Shown in pieces: positions 6,871 through 14,418 of a stretch of 28,649 nucleotides of DNA. The notes under the pieces were generated by a model, which saw only the letters and a list, made by a program, of their open reading frames with translations, made no database searches and was not told where the DNA came from. The DNA is from a virus: positions 1 to 28,649 of the IMG/VR virus record IMGVR_UViG_3300021962_004029; one strand, written 5' to 3'. Within the stretch, counting starts at the first letter, position 1, and each line of letters begins with the position of its first letter. The translations under genes were made by a program, and so were the position numbers.

Positions 6871-7428
6871 ATGAAATTTAGAAAGTATTTAGAAGAGTCC
6901 AAATGTGATGCCGTGTGTTGTGAAGAGACACAAGTCTCTGAGCTTATCGAAAACAATGTGTTTCGTGTTGGGTCACGTTCTTACTATGAATACTTTCGTA
7001 ATATAAGAGAATCTTATAAAGCCGGACAGCTTAATATTATAAGTAGTAAATTCGACATTGAACTCCTAGAAGGTTCTTTGGGCGAGTTCGCAGAATACGA
7101 GGGCAATCCAGTTCCACTAGATTGTCCTCTATTCGAAGAGGAAGATAAAGATCCTCCTATTGGTAAACCTAGAAGAGGTGGACCTAAAAAGTTTTACGTC
7201 TATGTAAGAAAGGCAGATGGTGGCGTAAAGAAAGTTACTTTTGGAGCTAAAGACGGTGGCTCTAATCTATCTGTCAAATTAAATAATCCAGATGCAAGAA
7301 GATCATTTGTTGCTAGACATAGATGCGATCAGCAGAATGATAAAGAATCGGCGGCTTATTGGGCCTGCAGATTACCTTATTACGCTAAACAATTAGGTAT
7401 GTCTGGTGGCGGTTCGTTCTTCTGGTAA
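6871..7428 (+). CDS. Conserved marine T4-like phage protein (185 aa)
   Basis: This 185-residue protein has an N-terminal part (1-100) and a well-marked C-terminal domain. The latter starts with IGKPRRGGPKKFYVYV, continues through VKKVTFGAKDGG, and ends with a RHRCDQQNDK / AAYWACRLP motif and a Gly-rich tip. I know this C-terminal domain from many cyanophage and pelagiphage proteins of unknown function. The N-terminus KFRKYLEES resembles a capsid-targeting sequence with an LEE|S site. Paired cysteines at 13, 17 and 18 in the N-terminal part are unusual. It shares one base with the next gene. Confidence 0.7.
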   Translation: MKFRKYLEESKCDAVCCEETQVSELIENNVFRVGSRSYYEYFRNIRESYKAGQLNIISSKFDIELLEGSLGEFAEYEGNPVPLDCPLFEEEDKDPPIGKPRRGGPKKFYVYVRKADGGVKKVTFGAKDGGSNLSVKLNNPDARRSFVARHRCDQQNDKESAAYWACRLPYYAKQLGMSGGGSFFW

Positions 7429-8045
7429 TGAAAGGTTTTAGAGAATATATAAAAGAAGCTTATATTCCTTCTTTGAATGTATTCGATATTGATGATACTC
7501 TTTTTACAACAAAGACTATGATCAATATTATGAAAGACGGTAAAGTAGTTAAAAGTATTACTAACCGAGAATATAATGATTATAAATTAAAAGACGGCGA
7601 ATCTTATGACTTTGCTCAATTTAGAAACGCCAGCACCTTTGCTAAGCAAGCTACTCCTATTGGACGCATGATAGCAAAGATGAAAAAGTTAATAAGAAAT
7701 GCTACGGCTAAAGGATCTAAAGTTATTATATCTACAGCACGAGCAGATTTCGATAATAAGAAAGTATTCTTAGATGCTTTAGCTGCTCACGGTATAGATG
7801 TTGATAAGATCTATGTTGAGAGATCAGGTAACCTTCAATTAGGTTCTGCAGCTAAGAATAAAAAGGCTATATTTAGAAAATACCTAAGAGGTGGTAAATA
7901 TAGATTAGTAAGATTTTTTGATGATGATATAAAAAATATTACCTCTTTTCTTTCATTAGAAAAGGAATTAGGTGATGTAGAATTGGAAGCTTGGCATGTA
8001 CAAAAAGACGGAAGAGTTAAAAAAGCCGTACGAAGAAGTAGATAA
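7428..8045 (+). CDS. HAD-superfamily phosphatase
   Basis: This 205-residue protein has all four HAD motifs: motif I FDIDDTLF with Asp20 and Asp22, motif II IISTARA with Thr103, a lysine-bearing motif III at about 143-146 (KNKK), and motif IV FFDDD at 164-167. HAD enzymes of this size usually remove phosphate from nucleotides, sugars or nucleic acid ends. A polynucleotide 3'-phosphatase role like that of T4 PseT is possible but unproven. The N-terminus MKGFREYIKEAY resembles a capsid-targeting sequence with an IKE|A site. Start and upstream stop overlap as TAATG. Confidence 0.8.
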   Translation: MKGFREYIKEAYIPSLNVFDIDDTLFTTKTMINIMKDGKVVKSITNREYNDYKLKDGESYDFAQFRNASTFAKQATPIGRMIAKMKKLIRNATAKGSKVIISTARADFDNKKVFLDALAAHGIDVDKIYVERSGNLQLGSAAKNKKAIFRKYLRGGKYRLVRFFDDDIKNITSFLSLEKELGDVELEAWHVQKDGRVKKAVRRSR

Positions 8046-8274
8046 TATACGTACATTTAAAGCTAGCGTAGACGATATAGAATTAGTATGGCATCGTGAT
8101 AGAGAGAAAAGAACTATTACGGTACTAGAAGGTAACAATTGGCAATTACAATTAGATGATGAGTTACCGATAACTATGGGAGTGGGTGATAGTTTTATTA
8201 TTAACGAGATGACCTACCATCGAATTATTAAAGGTGATGGTGATCTAAAAGTTAAAATTTATAAATGGAGTTAA
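7996..8274 (+). CDS. Small cupin-like phage protein (92 aa)
   Basis: This protein of about 92 residues contains VWHRDREKRTITVLEG, then WQLQLDDELPITMGVGDSF and YHRIIKGDGDLKVKIYKW. This is the pattern of a short cupin-like barrel found in marine T4-like phages; the role is unknown. It overlaps the HAD gene by 50 bases. No later ATG gives a complete domain, so ATG 7996 with GGAAG before it is the best start, though a non-ATG start near 8040 cannot be excluded. Confidence 0.6.
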   Translation: MYKKTEELKKPYEEVDNIRTFKASVDDIELVWHRDREKRTITVLEGNNWQLQLDDELPITMGVGDSFIINEMTYHRIIKGDGDLKVKIYKWS

Positions 8275-8278
8275 GGAA

Positions 8279-8599
8279 ATGGCCGAAACAAATGGCGTTA
8301 GATTAGATCGTATAGAAGAGAAGCTTGATAAGCTATCTGATGCTATAGTAGCTATCGCACGCGCTGAAGAAAAAATCATAGCTATGGAGAAAAGATTTGA
8401 CTTCATGGAAGTAGATAGAACGAAGTTATATCAAAAAGTAGATGAAATGCACGATGATATCGATTGCATGAAAGGTACTGTTGATAATAACGCTCAGACT
8501 GTAGCTAATATAAATAAGTTATTCTGGGTCCTACTGTTAGCAATTATCGGTAGCTTGGTAGGGCACGCATTTGGATTACCGATAGATTTTATAGGTTAG
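8279..8599 (+). CDS. Coiled-coil protein with C-terminal membrane anchor (106 aa)
   Basis: This 106-residue protein has a long heptad-patterned helix from about residue 5 to 82 (LDRIEEKLDKLSDAIVAIAR onward). One C-terminal hydrophobic segment follows at about 85-100 (FWVLLLAIIGSLVG). That makes it a tail-anchored coiled coil, soluble part in the cytoplasm. Such proteins are common in phages and their roles are mostly unknown. GGAG at 8267-8270 is well placed for ATG 8279. An internal TATAAATA at 8509-8516 could serve the next gene but may be chance. Confidence 0.65.
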   Translation: MAETNGVRLDRIEEKLDKLSDAIVAIARAEEKIIAMEKRFDFMEVDRTKLYQKVDEMHDDIDCMKGTVDNNAQTVANINKLFWVLLLAIIGSLVGHAFGLPIDFIG

Positions 8600-8606
8600 G
8601 AGCAAC

Positions 8607-9362
8607 ATGAAAACCGAAGACATTAAAAATATGGCAAAGATTCTTGCAGATATGCAAGAAGCCAAGAAAAAAGAGGCTATGGACCCAGTGGGTAAAGCCG
8701 ACGCCGACATCGACAACGATGGCGACGCTGATAAAACTGATAAGTATCTACACAATCGACGCAAAGCTATTAAAAAAGCTATGGGTAAAGATGACAAAGA
8801 TATGGATACCAAAAATGCTGACAAAGCAATGATGCATGACTGTGCAAAGCATGTACTACATAAAGAACATGGCGAAGGTAATTGTATTCCTGGCCAACAT
8901 ACTTTAGTAGAACAAGAAGATGGTACAGCTATTGTAACTCATTACGATGTAGACTTCAATGGTACTATAGTAGAGAACATCCCAGTAGAAGATTTAGAAA
9001 TTTTAGTTTCTGAAAGCCACATGCATACTAAAAAGAAAGCTAAAACAGAAGTTAAAGAAAGTGCTGAACTTACTTATGCTTATGTAGAAAAGATTAAGGA
9101 TGCTATTAAACAAATGTGGGAAGCAGCTGTTCAAAAGAGCCCTGAAGAAACTAAAGATTCACAAGAGAAACAACTTAAAAGATCAAAGGGTGAAGAAGAC
9201 TTCGTAAAGAAACATGTTACTGATAAAGTCGATGGTGAAAAAATAGAAGGTGATTCTATTGATAAATTAAAAGCAGGTGGCAAACAAGCTCCAGCTAGGC
9301 CAGGCGATAATAAGTCAGGTGACAAAAACGTAGTTAACCCAGTTAAAGATACTACTAAGTAG
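8607..9362 (+). CDS. Acidic/basic prohead core-type protein with DxDxDGD motif (251 aa)
   Basis: This 251-residue charged protein carries DADIDNDGDADKTDKYLHNR at about 32-51, a calcium-loop-like motif followed by RRKAIKKAM. I know this unit from capsid core or structural proteins of marine T4-like phages. The middle (about 95-135) is beta-rich. The rest is low-complexity Lys/Glu sequence, ending in a disordered Gly/Pro/Lys tail. A scaffold or internal head role fits the composition but is inference. GGAG is at 8599-8602 before ATG 8607. Confidence 0.65.
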   Translation: MKTEDIKNMAKILADMQEAKKKEAMDPVGKADADIDNDGDADKTDKYLHNRRKAIKKAMGKDDKDMDTKNADKAMMHDCAKHVLHKEHGEGNCIPGQHTLVEQEDGTAIVTHYDVDFNGTIVENIPVEDLEILVSESHMHTKKKAKTEVKESAELTYAYVEKIKDAIKQMWEAAVQKSPEETKDSQEKQLKRSKGEEDFVKKHVTDKVDGEKIEGDSIDKLKAGGKQAPARPGDNKSGDKNVVNPVKDTTK

Positions 9363-9364
9363 TA

Positions 9365-9382
9365 TTAAGAGTATAGTCTTAA
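9365..9382 (+). other. Weak hairpin in the 82-base gap before 9445
   Basis: TTAAGA at 9365-9370 pairs with TCTTAA at 9377-9382 around a 6-base loop. It is AT-rich and has no T-run. I see no convincing promoter in 9363-9444. Confidence 0.25.
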
Positions 9383-9444
9383 GAAAACTATGCTCCAGTT
9401 AACTTGAGACTGTGTAAGTATTATTAAAACAAGTGAGGTAAATA

Positions 9445-9789
9445 ATGGCTAAAATTCAACCACCTAGGTGGGCACCAGACGCGATTCCAACAGACAGAGG
9501 TTGGGTATCTAAGTCAGGAGAGTTATTAGTAAGTCGAAAACATAGACAAGATGAACTAGACGAATACTTTGGTGTCACTGCAGCTCCAGCTGTAGAAAAG
9601 ACAGTAAATGAGTTTACAGGTATGATAGAATCAGAACCTGTACTATTAACTGAAGCACCAGTAGGTAATATATCATTAGAGAGTATGACTAAAGCACAAT
9701 TACAAGCTTTAGCTAACGAACATGGTATAGTGTTTAAAGGTTTTGTAAAAAAAGAGGATATGATCGAACAGTTACTAGAAGTACTTTAA
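9445..9789 (+). CDS. Conserved phage protein with C-terminal SAP/HeH-like domain
   Basis: This 114-residue protein has two parts. The N-terminal part (PPRWAPDAIPTDRGWVSKSG, then ELLVSRKHRQ) is a module I know from cyanophages. The C-terminal 35 residues (SMTKAQLQALANEHGIVFKG, then KKEDMIEQLLE) look like a helix-extended-loop-helix domain of the SAP/HeH/LEM type, which often binds nucleic acid. A disordered linker joins them. GTGAGG lies 8 bases before ATG 9445. Its stop codon falls inside a small hairpin. Confidence 0.7.
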   Translation: MAKIQPPRWAPDAIPTDRGWVSKSGELLVSRKHRQDELDEYFGVTAAPAVEKTVNEFTGMIESEPVLLTEAPVGNISLESMTKAQLQALANEHGIVFKGFVKKEDMIEQLLEVL

Positions 9790-9804
9790 TATATACTATT
9801 AAAG
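9784..9804 (+). other. AT-rich hairpin spanning the stop codon
   Basis: CTTTAATA at 9784-9791 is complementary to TATTAAAG at 9797-9804 around loop TATAC. The loop resembles the TATGC loop of the hairpin at 643. No T-run follows. It may only slow RNase or mark the end of the upstream gene. Confidence 0.35.
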
Positions 9805-9808
9805 CATT

Positions 9809-10177
9809 ATGAAACTATTTGATACATTAAACGAAAGTAACTTTTTAATATTTGCAGCAAAGCATTATTATAGCCCAACCTGCATTGATTCGGATGAGTT
9901 CTTTGAGGACCTTAAACGATTCAAATATATTAAAAGGTTAGTTAATCGTTACCTTGATAAGGACGAATTATCTGAAAGGTTGATACTCAATCATTTGATT
10001 GTAATCTTCAACGTTTTCGGTACACCGGCAGGATTAAAAATGCTGGAGTATCGCCTAGAGGATAATCACTGGCCTGTGATAAAACCATTTTTGATTTTTC
10101 TTAATGCTATTAGTAATACTGACATGATTGGTATAAAAATGGACGAACGAGTAGTAGAAAAATTAAGGAAAGTTTAA
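9809..10177 (+). CDS. Conserved T4-like phage protein (122 aa)
   Basis: This 122-residue protein looks all-helical. It resembles a conserved protein of T4-like cyanophages that begins KLFDTLxESN and contains KRFKYIKRLVNRYL and RLILNHLIVIFNVFG; I recall a DUF7207-type label but am not certain. Function is unknown. The start MKLFDTLNESN has an LNE|S triplet like the other capsid-targeting candidates, though it is the weakest of the set. No strong binding site precedes ATG 9809; a TATACT at 9792-9797 stands just upstream. The next ATG directly follows its stop. Confidence 0.7.
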   Translation: MKLFDTLNESNFLIFAAKHYYSPTCIDSDEFFEDLKRFKYIKRLVNRYLDKDELSERLILNHLIVIFNVFGTPAGLKMLEYRLEDNHWPVIKPFLIFLNAISNTDMIGIKMDERVVEKLRKV

Positions 10178-10750
10178 ATGTCATTATTAACTAGAGCCGG
10201 AGACTTAGTATATACTTTTAGATTCCTAAGACTGCTTACTACACCTTTCAAAGAAACTACTGCTTTTAAATTAGGTATTATTGATGATAAAGGCAAACGT
10301 GTTAAGAGCGTACCTTTAGATACATCAGAAAAGAAATCAGCTTATAATACCTTTCATCGTTTAGCTTTCAACATTAAAAAACTATTAGGTAGCTCCACGC
10401 CAGCTTCTTATGCTGCAGCTTTATTTCTATTAAAAGAAAAATACAATATTACAGAACCTAATATACAAAAGATATTACAGACTCACAATCTAGAAGTATT
10501 AGACTTACTAGATGAGCAAACAAATTGGTTTATACTACCTGATTCAATACTAACTCCAGGTATATATAGAATCAAGTCTGATAAAATGGTTAATCAGACT
10601 TGCGAAGAAATAGCATACGAAGGTGATAAGGTACGCGTGCAAGAACAAGCTCTACCTGTAGGTGATATGTTTGGTATTCCTGTTTATGAAGCTATTCATA
10701 TGTCAACCAACCAAGCAATATATGTAACTGCAGGAGAATTAGTACGATGA
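10178..10750 (+). CDS. Conserved T4-like phage structural-region protein (190 aa)
   Basis: This 190-residue protein has two parts. Residues 1-110 are helical and include FRFLRLLTTPFKET, AFKLGIIDDKGKRVK and FHRLAFNIKKLLG, a set I know from marine T4-like phage genomes near virion genes. Residues about 118-190 are beta-rich (LTPGIYRIKSDKMV, then MFGIPVYEAIHM). There are no catalytic motifs I can name. It follows the 122-residue gene without a gap and overlaps the next gene as ATGA, so the three are co-translated. Confidence 0.65.
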   Translation: MSLLTRAGDLVYTFRFLRLLTTPFKETTAFKLGIIDDKGKRVKSVPLDTSEKKSAYNTFHRLAFNIKKLLGSSTPASYAAALFLLKEKYNITEPNIQKILQTHNLEVLDLLDEQTNWFILPDSILTPGIYRIKSDKMVNQTCEEIAYEGDKVRVQEQALPVGDMFGIPVYEAIHMSTNQAIYVTAGELVR

Positions 10751-11031
10751 AAACATTTTGTAAATGGTTAGAAGACGTACCTTCTACCTCTACTGCATCG
10801 GTAGCAATGCCTCCCACGATGCGCAAAAAGAAAAAACTATTTGATGTACCTACTCACATCTTTAGACGATTTCAAAACAATGAAAGAGTTAAATACGAAC
10901 GATGGGTTAAATATTTAGGTACTGGTATGTATGAAGACAGCGTGTTGAATTACATTAAAGATAATAAACAAACAGAAATTATTTTAAGAGATAACGTTTC
11001 CGGGCAAACAAAAACTATTAAGTCAGTATAA
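10747..11031 (+). CDS. Small conserved phage protein with capsid-targeting-like N-terminus (94 aa)
   Basis: This 94-residue protein starts MKTFCKWLEDV, like the T4 internal-protein leader MKTYQEFIAE that I recall, with L-E-D at the possible cleavage site. A Thr/Ser/Pro linker and KKKKLFDVPTHIFRRFQNN follow, then a small alpha/beta end. Function is unknown. It is the last gene of the virion region; the nrdA promoter starts 5 bases after its stop. Confidence 0.65.
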   Translation: MKTFCKWLEDVPSTSTASVAMPPTMRKKKKLFDVPTHIFRRFQNNERVKYERWVKYLGTGMYEDSVLNYIKDNKQTEIILRDNVSGQTKTIKSV

Positions 11032-11035
11032 CTGC

Positions 11036-11064
11036 TTGACATTTCGAACCGGATAGTATATAAT
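11036..11064 (+). promoter_or_regulatory. Consensus sigma70-type promoter for nrdAB
   Basis: TTGACA at 11036-11041 and TATAAT at 11059-11064 are separated by exactly 17 bases, a perfect match to the bacterial housekeeping promoter. The predicted start is about 11071, giving a 14-base leader that contains AAGGAG before the nrdA ATG. This suggests early expression by host RNA polymerase. Confidence 0.85.
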
Positions 11065-11084
11065 TAATTGTGTCAAGGAGAACA

Positions 11085-12884
11085 ATGGCTAAACAAGAAT
11101 ATATGGGCATCGAAATTGATCTTAGTAGAGATCAACTATTCGATAAGCTAGGTATACAAAGACTCAAAGAAAGCTATATGAAAGAGGATGAAGAATCTCC
11201 TCAACATCGCTTTGCTTTTGTATCTGCTACCTTTGGTACTGATACAGCTCATGCACAACGTTTATATGATTATGCATCAAAACATTGGTTATCTTATGCA
11301 ACTCCTATTCTATCTTTTGGTAGAACTAAAAGGGGTCAACCCATATCTTGTTTTCTGAATTACATTCATGATTCAGCAGAAGGTCTCGTTGAAAATTTAA
11401 GTGAAACAAATTGGCTCTCAATGTTGGGAGGAGGAGTTGGAATTGGATTTGGAATACGTAGTGCTGACGATAAGTCTACTGGTGTTATGCCTCATCTTAA
11501 GATTTATGATGCGTCTTCTTTGGCCTATCGTCAAGGTCGTACTAGAAGGGGGAGCTATGCTGCTTATCTTGATGTTTCTCATCCTGATATTATATCCTTC
11601 TTAGAAATGCGTAAGCCTACCGGTGATCCTAATGTTCGATGTTTAAATATGCATCACGGCATTAATATCTCCGATAGGTTTATGGAAATCGTAGAAAGGT
11701 GTATGGTGGATGCTAATGCAGATGACTCATGGAATCTGATTGATCCACATTCAGGTGAGGTTAGAGAAACAGTATCAGCTAAAGCTTTATGGCAAAAGAT
11801 ATTAGAATTAAGAATGGAAACAGGCGAACCTTATATTCACTACATCGATACTTCTAATAGACATTTACCAGAGTTTCAAAAAGCTAAAGGATTAAAGATA
11901 CATCAATCTAATCTATGTTCAGAGATTATATTACCTACTAATGCAGAGAGAACAGCTATATGTTGTTTATCCTCTGTTAATTTAGAATATTATGATGCTT
12001 GGTCTAAGAATAGTTTATTCCTACAAGACATAGCTGAGATGTTAGATAATGTATTACAATACTTTATTGATCATGCACCCAATGCTGTCAAACGTGCTAA
12101 GTTCGCTGCTTCACAAGAAAGATCTATTGGTGTAGGAGCTTTAGGGTTTCATGCTTATTTACAAAAGAATAATTTACCTTGGGAGTCAGCATTAACTACT
12201 GGTACCAATGTTCGCATGTTTAAACTAATTAGAGAAAAGCTAGATGCTGCTAATTTACATTTAGGTAAAGCGCGAGGTGAAGCTCCTGATGCTAAAGGTA
12301 CTGGTAAAAGATTTAGTCATGTCATGGCTATAGCACCTAATGCTAGTAGTAGTATCATTATGGGTAATACTTCTCCTTCTATAGAGCCATTAAGAGCTAA
12401 TGCTTATCGACAAGATACATTATCAGGGGCTCATTTAAATAAGAATAAGTTTTTAGATTTAGTCATTCAAGAAGCTTGTGCTAAGAATACTAAATTAGAC
12501 GCCGATGAGATCTGGAGATCTATTATAGCTAATGATGGTTCAGTACAACATTTAACTTTCCTAGATGATTATACTAAAGATGTGTATAAGACAGCTATGG
12601 AAATAGATCAACGATGGGTCATTGAACATGCAGCTAAACGTCAAGAGTATATAGATCAAGCTCAATCTGTTAATTTATTTTTTAGACCCGATGTCAATAT
12701 TAAATACTTACATGCAGTACATTACATGGCTTGGAAACAAGGATTAAAAACATTATACTATTGTCGATCAGAGAAATTAGGCAAAGCAGACAAAGTATCC
12801 AAACGAATAGAAAGAGAAGTTATAAAAGAAATAGATATGGAAGCATTAGTTAACAATGAGGAGTGTTTGGCTTGTGAAGGTTAA
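11085..12884 (+). CDS. nrdA: Ribonucleotide reductase class Ia, large subunit
   Basis: This 599-residue protein reduces ribonucleoside diphosphates to deoxy forms together with NrdB, feeding phage DNA synthesis. Visible active-site elements are Cys89 (ISCFLNY), Asn276-x-Cys278-x-Glu280 (NLCSE), Cys293 (AICCLSS), the Tyr558-Tyr559 radical pair (LYYC), and the C-terminal redox pair Cys594-x-x-Cys597. It is shorter than cellular NrdA (about 760) and lacks the N-terminal ATP-cone, so dATP inhibition through that domain is not expected. I chose ATG 11085 because AAGGAG is at 11075-11080; a GTG at 11070 would place that site inside the gene. It overlaps nrdB by 11 bases. Confidence 0.95.
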   Translation: MAKQEYMGIEIDLSRDQLFDKLGIQRLKESYMKEDEESPQHRFAFVSATFGTDTAHAQRLYDYASKHWLSYATPILSFGRTKRGQPISCFLNYIHDSAEGLVENLSETNWLSMLGGGVGIGFGIRSADDKSTGVMPHLKIYDASSLAYRQGRTRRGSYAAYLDVSHPDIISFLEMRKPTGDPNVRCLNMHHGINISDRFMEIVERCMVDANADDSWNLIDPHSGEVRETVSAKALWQKILELRMETGEPYIHYIDTSNRHLPEFQKAKGLKIHQSNLCSEIILPTNAERTAICCLSSVNLEYYDAWSKNSLFLQDIAEMLDNVLQYFIDHAPNAVKRAKFAASQERSIGVGALGFHAYLQKNNLPWESALTTGTNVRMFKLIREKLDAANLHLGKARGEAPDAKGTGKRFSHVMAIAPNASSSIIMGNTSPSIEPLRANAYRQDTLSGAHLNKNKFLDLVIQEACAKNTKLDADEIWRSIIANDGSVQHLTFLDDYTKDVYKTAMEIDQRWVIEHAAKRQEYIDQAQSVNLFFRPDVNIKYLHAVHYMAWKQGLKTLYYCRSEKLGKADKVSKRIEREVIKEIDMEALVNNEECLACEG

Positions 12885-13851
12885 ATTAACAGACGAACGA
12901 ACTTACTTTAAGCCTTTTAATTATCCATGGGCTTTCGATGCTTGGTTAAAACATGAGCAATCTCATTGGTTACATACAGAAGTACCTATGATTGAAGATG
13001 TTAAAGATTGGAAAAATAGATTAACGAAAGAAGAACAAACCTTTCTAACTAATATCTTTAGATTCTTTACTCAAGGGGATATTGATGTGGCTGGTGGTTA
13101 TATTAAAAACTATCTACCTTACTTTCCACAACCGGAAGTAAGAATGATGTTAGCTGGCTTTGCCGCTAGAGAAGCATTACATGTTGCAGCTTATTCACAT
13201 TTGATTGAAACATTAGGTATGCCAGAATCTACTTATAATGAGTTTTTAGAATATGAAGCTATGAGAGATAAACATGATTACTTTATGGATATGTCTAATA
13301 GTAATGGTACTAAAGAATCTATAGCTACTAATATTGCAGCCTTTAGCGCCTTTACCGAAGGTATGCAATTGTTTAGTTCCTTTATTATGTTGTTAAACTT
13401 TCCTCGACATGGAAAGATGAAAGGTATGGGCCAGATAGTAACTTGGTCTATTGTAGATGAAACGCAGCATTGTGAAGCTATGATTAAACTCTTTAGAACT
13501 TATATTGAAGAGAATTTAGCTATTTGGAATGATAAATTAAAGAGTCAGATATACACTATTGCTACTAAGATGGTAGAACTAGAAGATAAGTTTATTGATT
13601 TAGCTTTTGCTATGGGTCCTATGGAGGATCTAACAGCAGCAGATGTAAAACAATACATACGATACATTGCCGATCGTAGATTGATTAGTTTAGGCATGAA
13701 AGGTATTTTTAAAGTTAAAAAGAATCCACTTCCTTGGGTTGAAGAAATGATTAATGCTCCCACACACACTAACTTCTTTGAGAATCGAGCAACAGATTAT
13801 GCTAGAGGAGCCCTATCAGGAAGTTGGTCAGATGTATGGGGAGACGAATAA
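12874..13851 (+). CDS. nrdB: Ribonucleotide reductase class Ia, small subunit
   Basis: This protein of about 325 residues carries the diiron-tyrosyl radical cofactor for NrdA. Residues aligning with the E. coli ligands are Asp69, Glu100, His103, Glu162, Glu196 and His199. Tyr107 stands seven residues after Glu100, as the radical Tyr122 does after Glu115. The C-terminal tail (SGSWSDVWGDE) would bind NrdA. I prefer GTG 12874, ten bases after GAGGAG at 12858-12863; ATG 12856 would overlap that site. The gene overlaps nrdA by 11 bases and shares one base with the next gene. Confidence 0.95.
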   Translation: MKVKLTDERTYFKPFNYPWAFDAWLKHEQSHWLHTEVPMIEDVKDWKNRLTKEEQTFLTNIFRFFTQGDIDVAGGYIKNYLPYFPQPEVRMMLAGFAAREALHVAAYSHLIETLGMPESTYNEFLEYEAMRDKHDYFMDMSNSNGTKESIATNIAAFSAFTEGMQLFSSFIMLLNFPRHGKMKGMGQIVTWSIVDETQHCEAMIKLFRTYIEENLAIWNDKLKSQIYTIATKMVELEDKFIDLAFAMGPMEDLTAADVKQYIRYIADRRLISLGMKGIFKVKKNPLPWVEEMINAPTHTNFFENRATDYARGALSGSWSDVWGDE

Positions 13852-13988
13852 TGCATCATTTTATTTGGGAACTAGATTGTGATTTGTGTGGTGAAATTAC
13901 AGAAGTAGTGACAACTACAGACTTACCACCAGAACATTGTCCTATGTGTGGAGCAGATGTGGAGGCAGTGCTCATTCAAGACGATTAA
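13851..13988 (+). CDS. 45-aa zinc-ribbon protein
   Basis: This tiny gene starts on the last base of the nrdB stop (TAATG). It encodes 45 residues with two CxxC knuckles, Cys10/Cys13 (CDLCG) and Cys30/Cys33 (CPMCG), the spacing of a zinc ribbon. The rest is acidic. It could bind a protein or nucleic acid partner; its direct coupling to nrdB raises the possibility of a link to RNR. No family name comes to mind. Confidence 0.75.
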   Translation: MHHFIWELDCDLCGEITEVVTTTDLPPEHCPMCGADVEAVLIQDD

Positions 13989-13996
13989 CCATGATA

Positions 13997-14002
13997 TATA
14001 AT
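13997..14002 (+). promoter_or_regulatory. Possible -10 element without a clear -35
   Basis: TATAAT at 13997-14002 lies in the 19-base gap before the endonuclease gene. The -35 position reads ATTCAA, a poor match. If active, transcription would start at about 14009, within the ATG at 14008-14010. Confidence 0.35.
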
Positions 14003-14007
14003 ATTCT

Positions 14008-14418
14008 ATGGAATGGTTATACAATAATGAACGCTTTGAGTTATCTGATCGCGATTACTATGGTTTTGTTTATCTAATAACAGAACTAGATACACAGAAA
14101 AAATATGTAGGTAAGAAATTCTTTTGGTCTAAAAAGACTCTACCTCCATTAAAAGGTCAAAAGAGAAAGCGAAGATCTTTAGTCGAATCAGATTGGAAAA
14201 CTTATTATGGTTCTTCTGAAAAGTTACAAGAAGCTCTAACTAAGGGTTTGCATCATTACAAAAGAGAAATACTACATCTTTGTAAGACTAAAGGTGAATG
14301 TGCTTACTTTGAAGCTAAAGAACAATTTGAACGTAATGTATTATTAAGAGACGATTACTATAATGGTATTATTAGTTGTCGTATTAACAGAAGGTCTGTA
14401 GCACATTTAGATGGGTAA
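14008..14418 (+). CDS. SegE-like GIY-YIG endonuclease
   Basis: This 136-residue protein has the N-terminal GIY-YIG core: GFVYLI at 19-24 and KYVGKKFF at 32-39. An Arg-rich stretch with SDWKTYYGSS follows at 61-70, and the candidate metal-binding Glu lies in AYFEAKEQFE at 99-108. It matches the single-domain phage type related to T4 SegE rather than full homing enzymes with a separate DNA-binding tail. Such genes nick DNA and often spread next to nrd genes. There is no binding site before ATG 14008. It overlaps the carbamoyltransferase gene by 8 bases. Confidence 0.8.
   Translation: MEWLYNNERFELSDRDYYGFVYLITELDTQKKYVGKKFFWSKKTLPPLKGQKRKRRSLVESDWKTYYGSSEKLQEALTKGLHHYKREILHLCKTKGECAYFEAKEQFERNVLLRDDYYNGIISCRINRRSVAHLDG

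Noticed and set aside
8509-8516. TATAAATA inside the coiled-coil gene, 90 bases before the gene at 8607
   Set aside because: It is inside a coding region and the spacing is longer than for the two intergenic copies; possible but not supported enough.
11070-11084. Upstream GTG start for nrdA
   Set aside because: It would bury AAGGAG inside the gene and lies at the predicted transcription start; ATG 11085 fits both signals.
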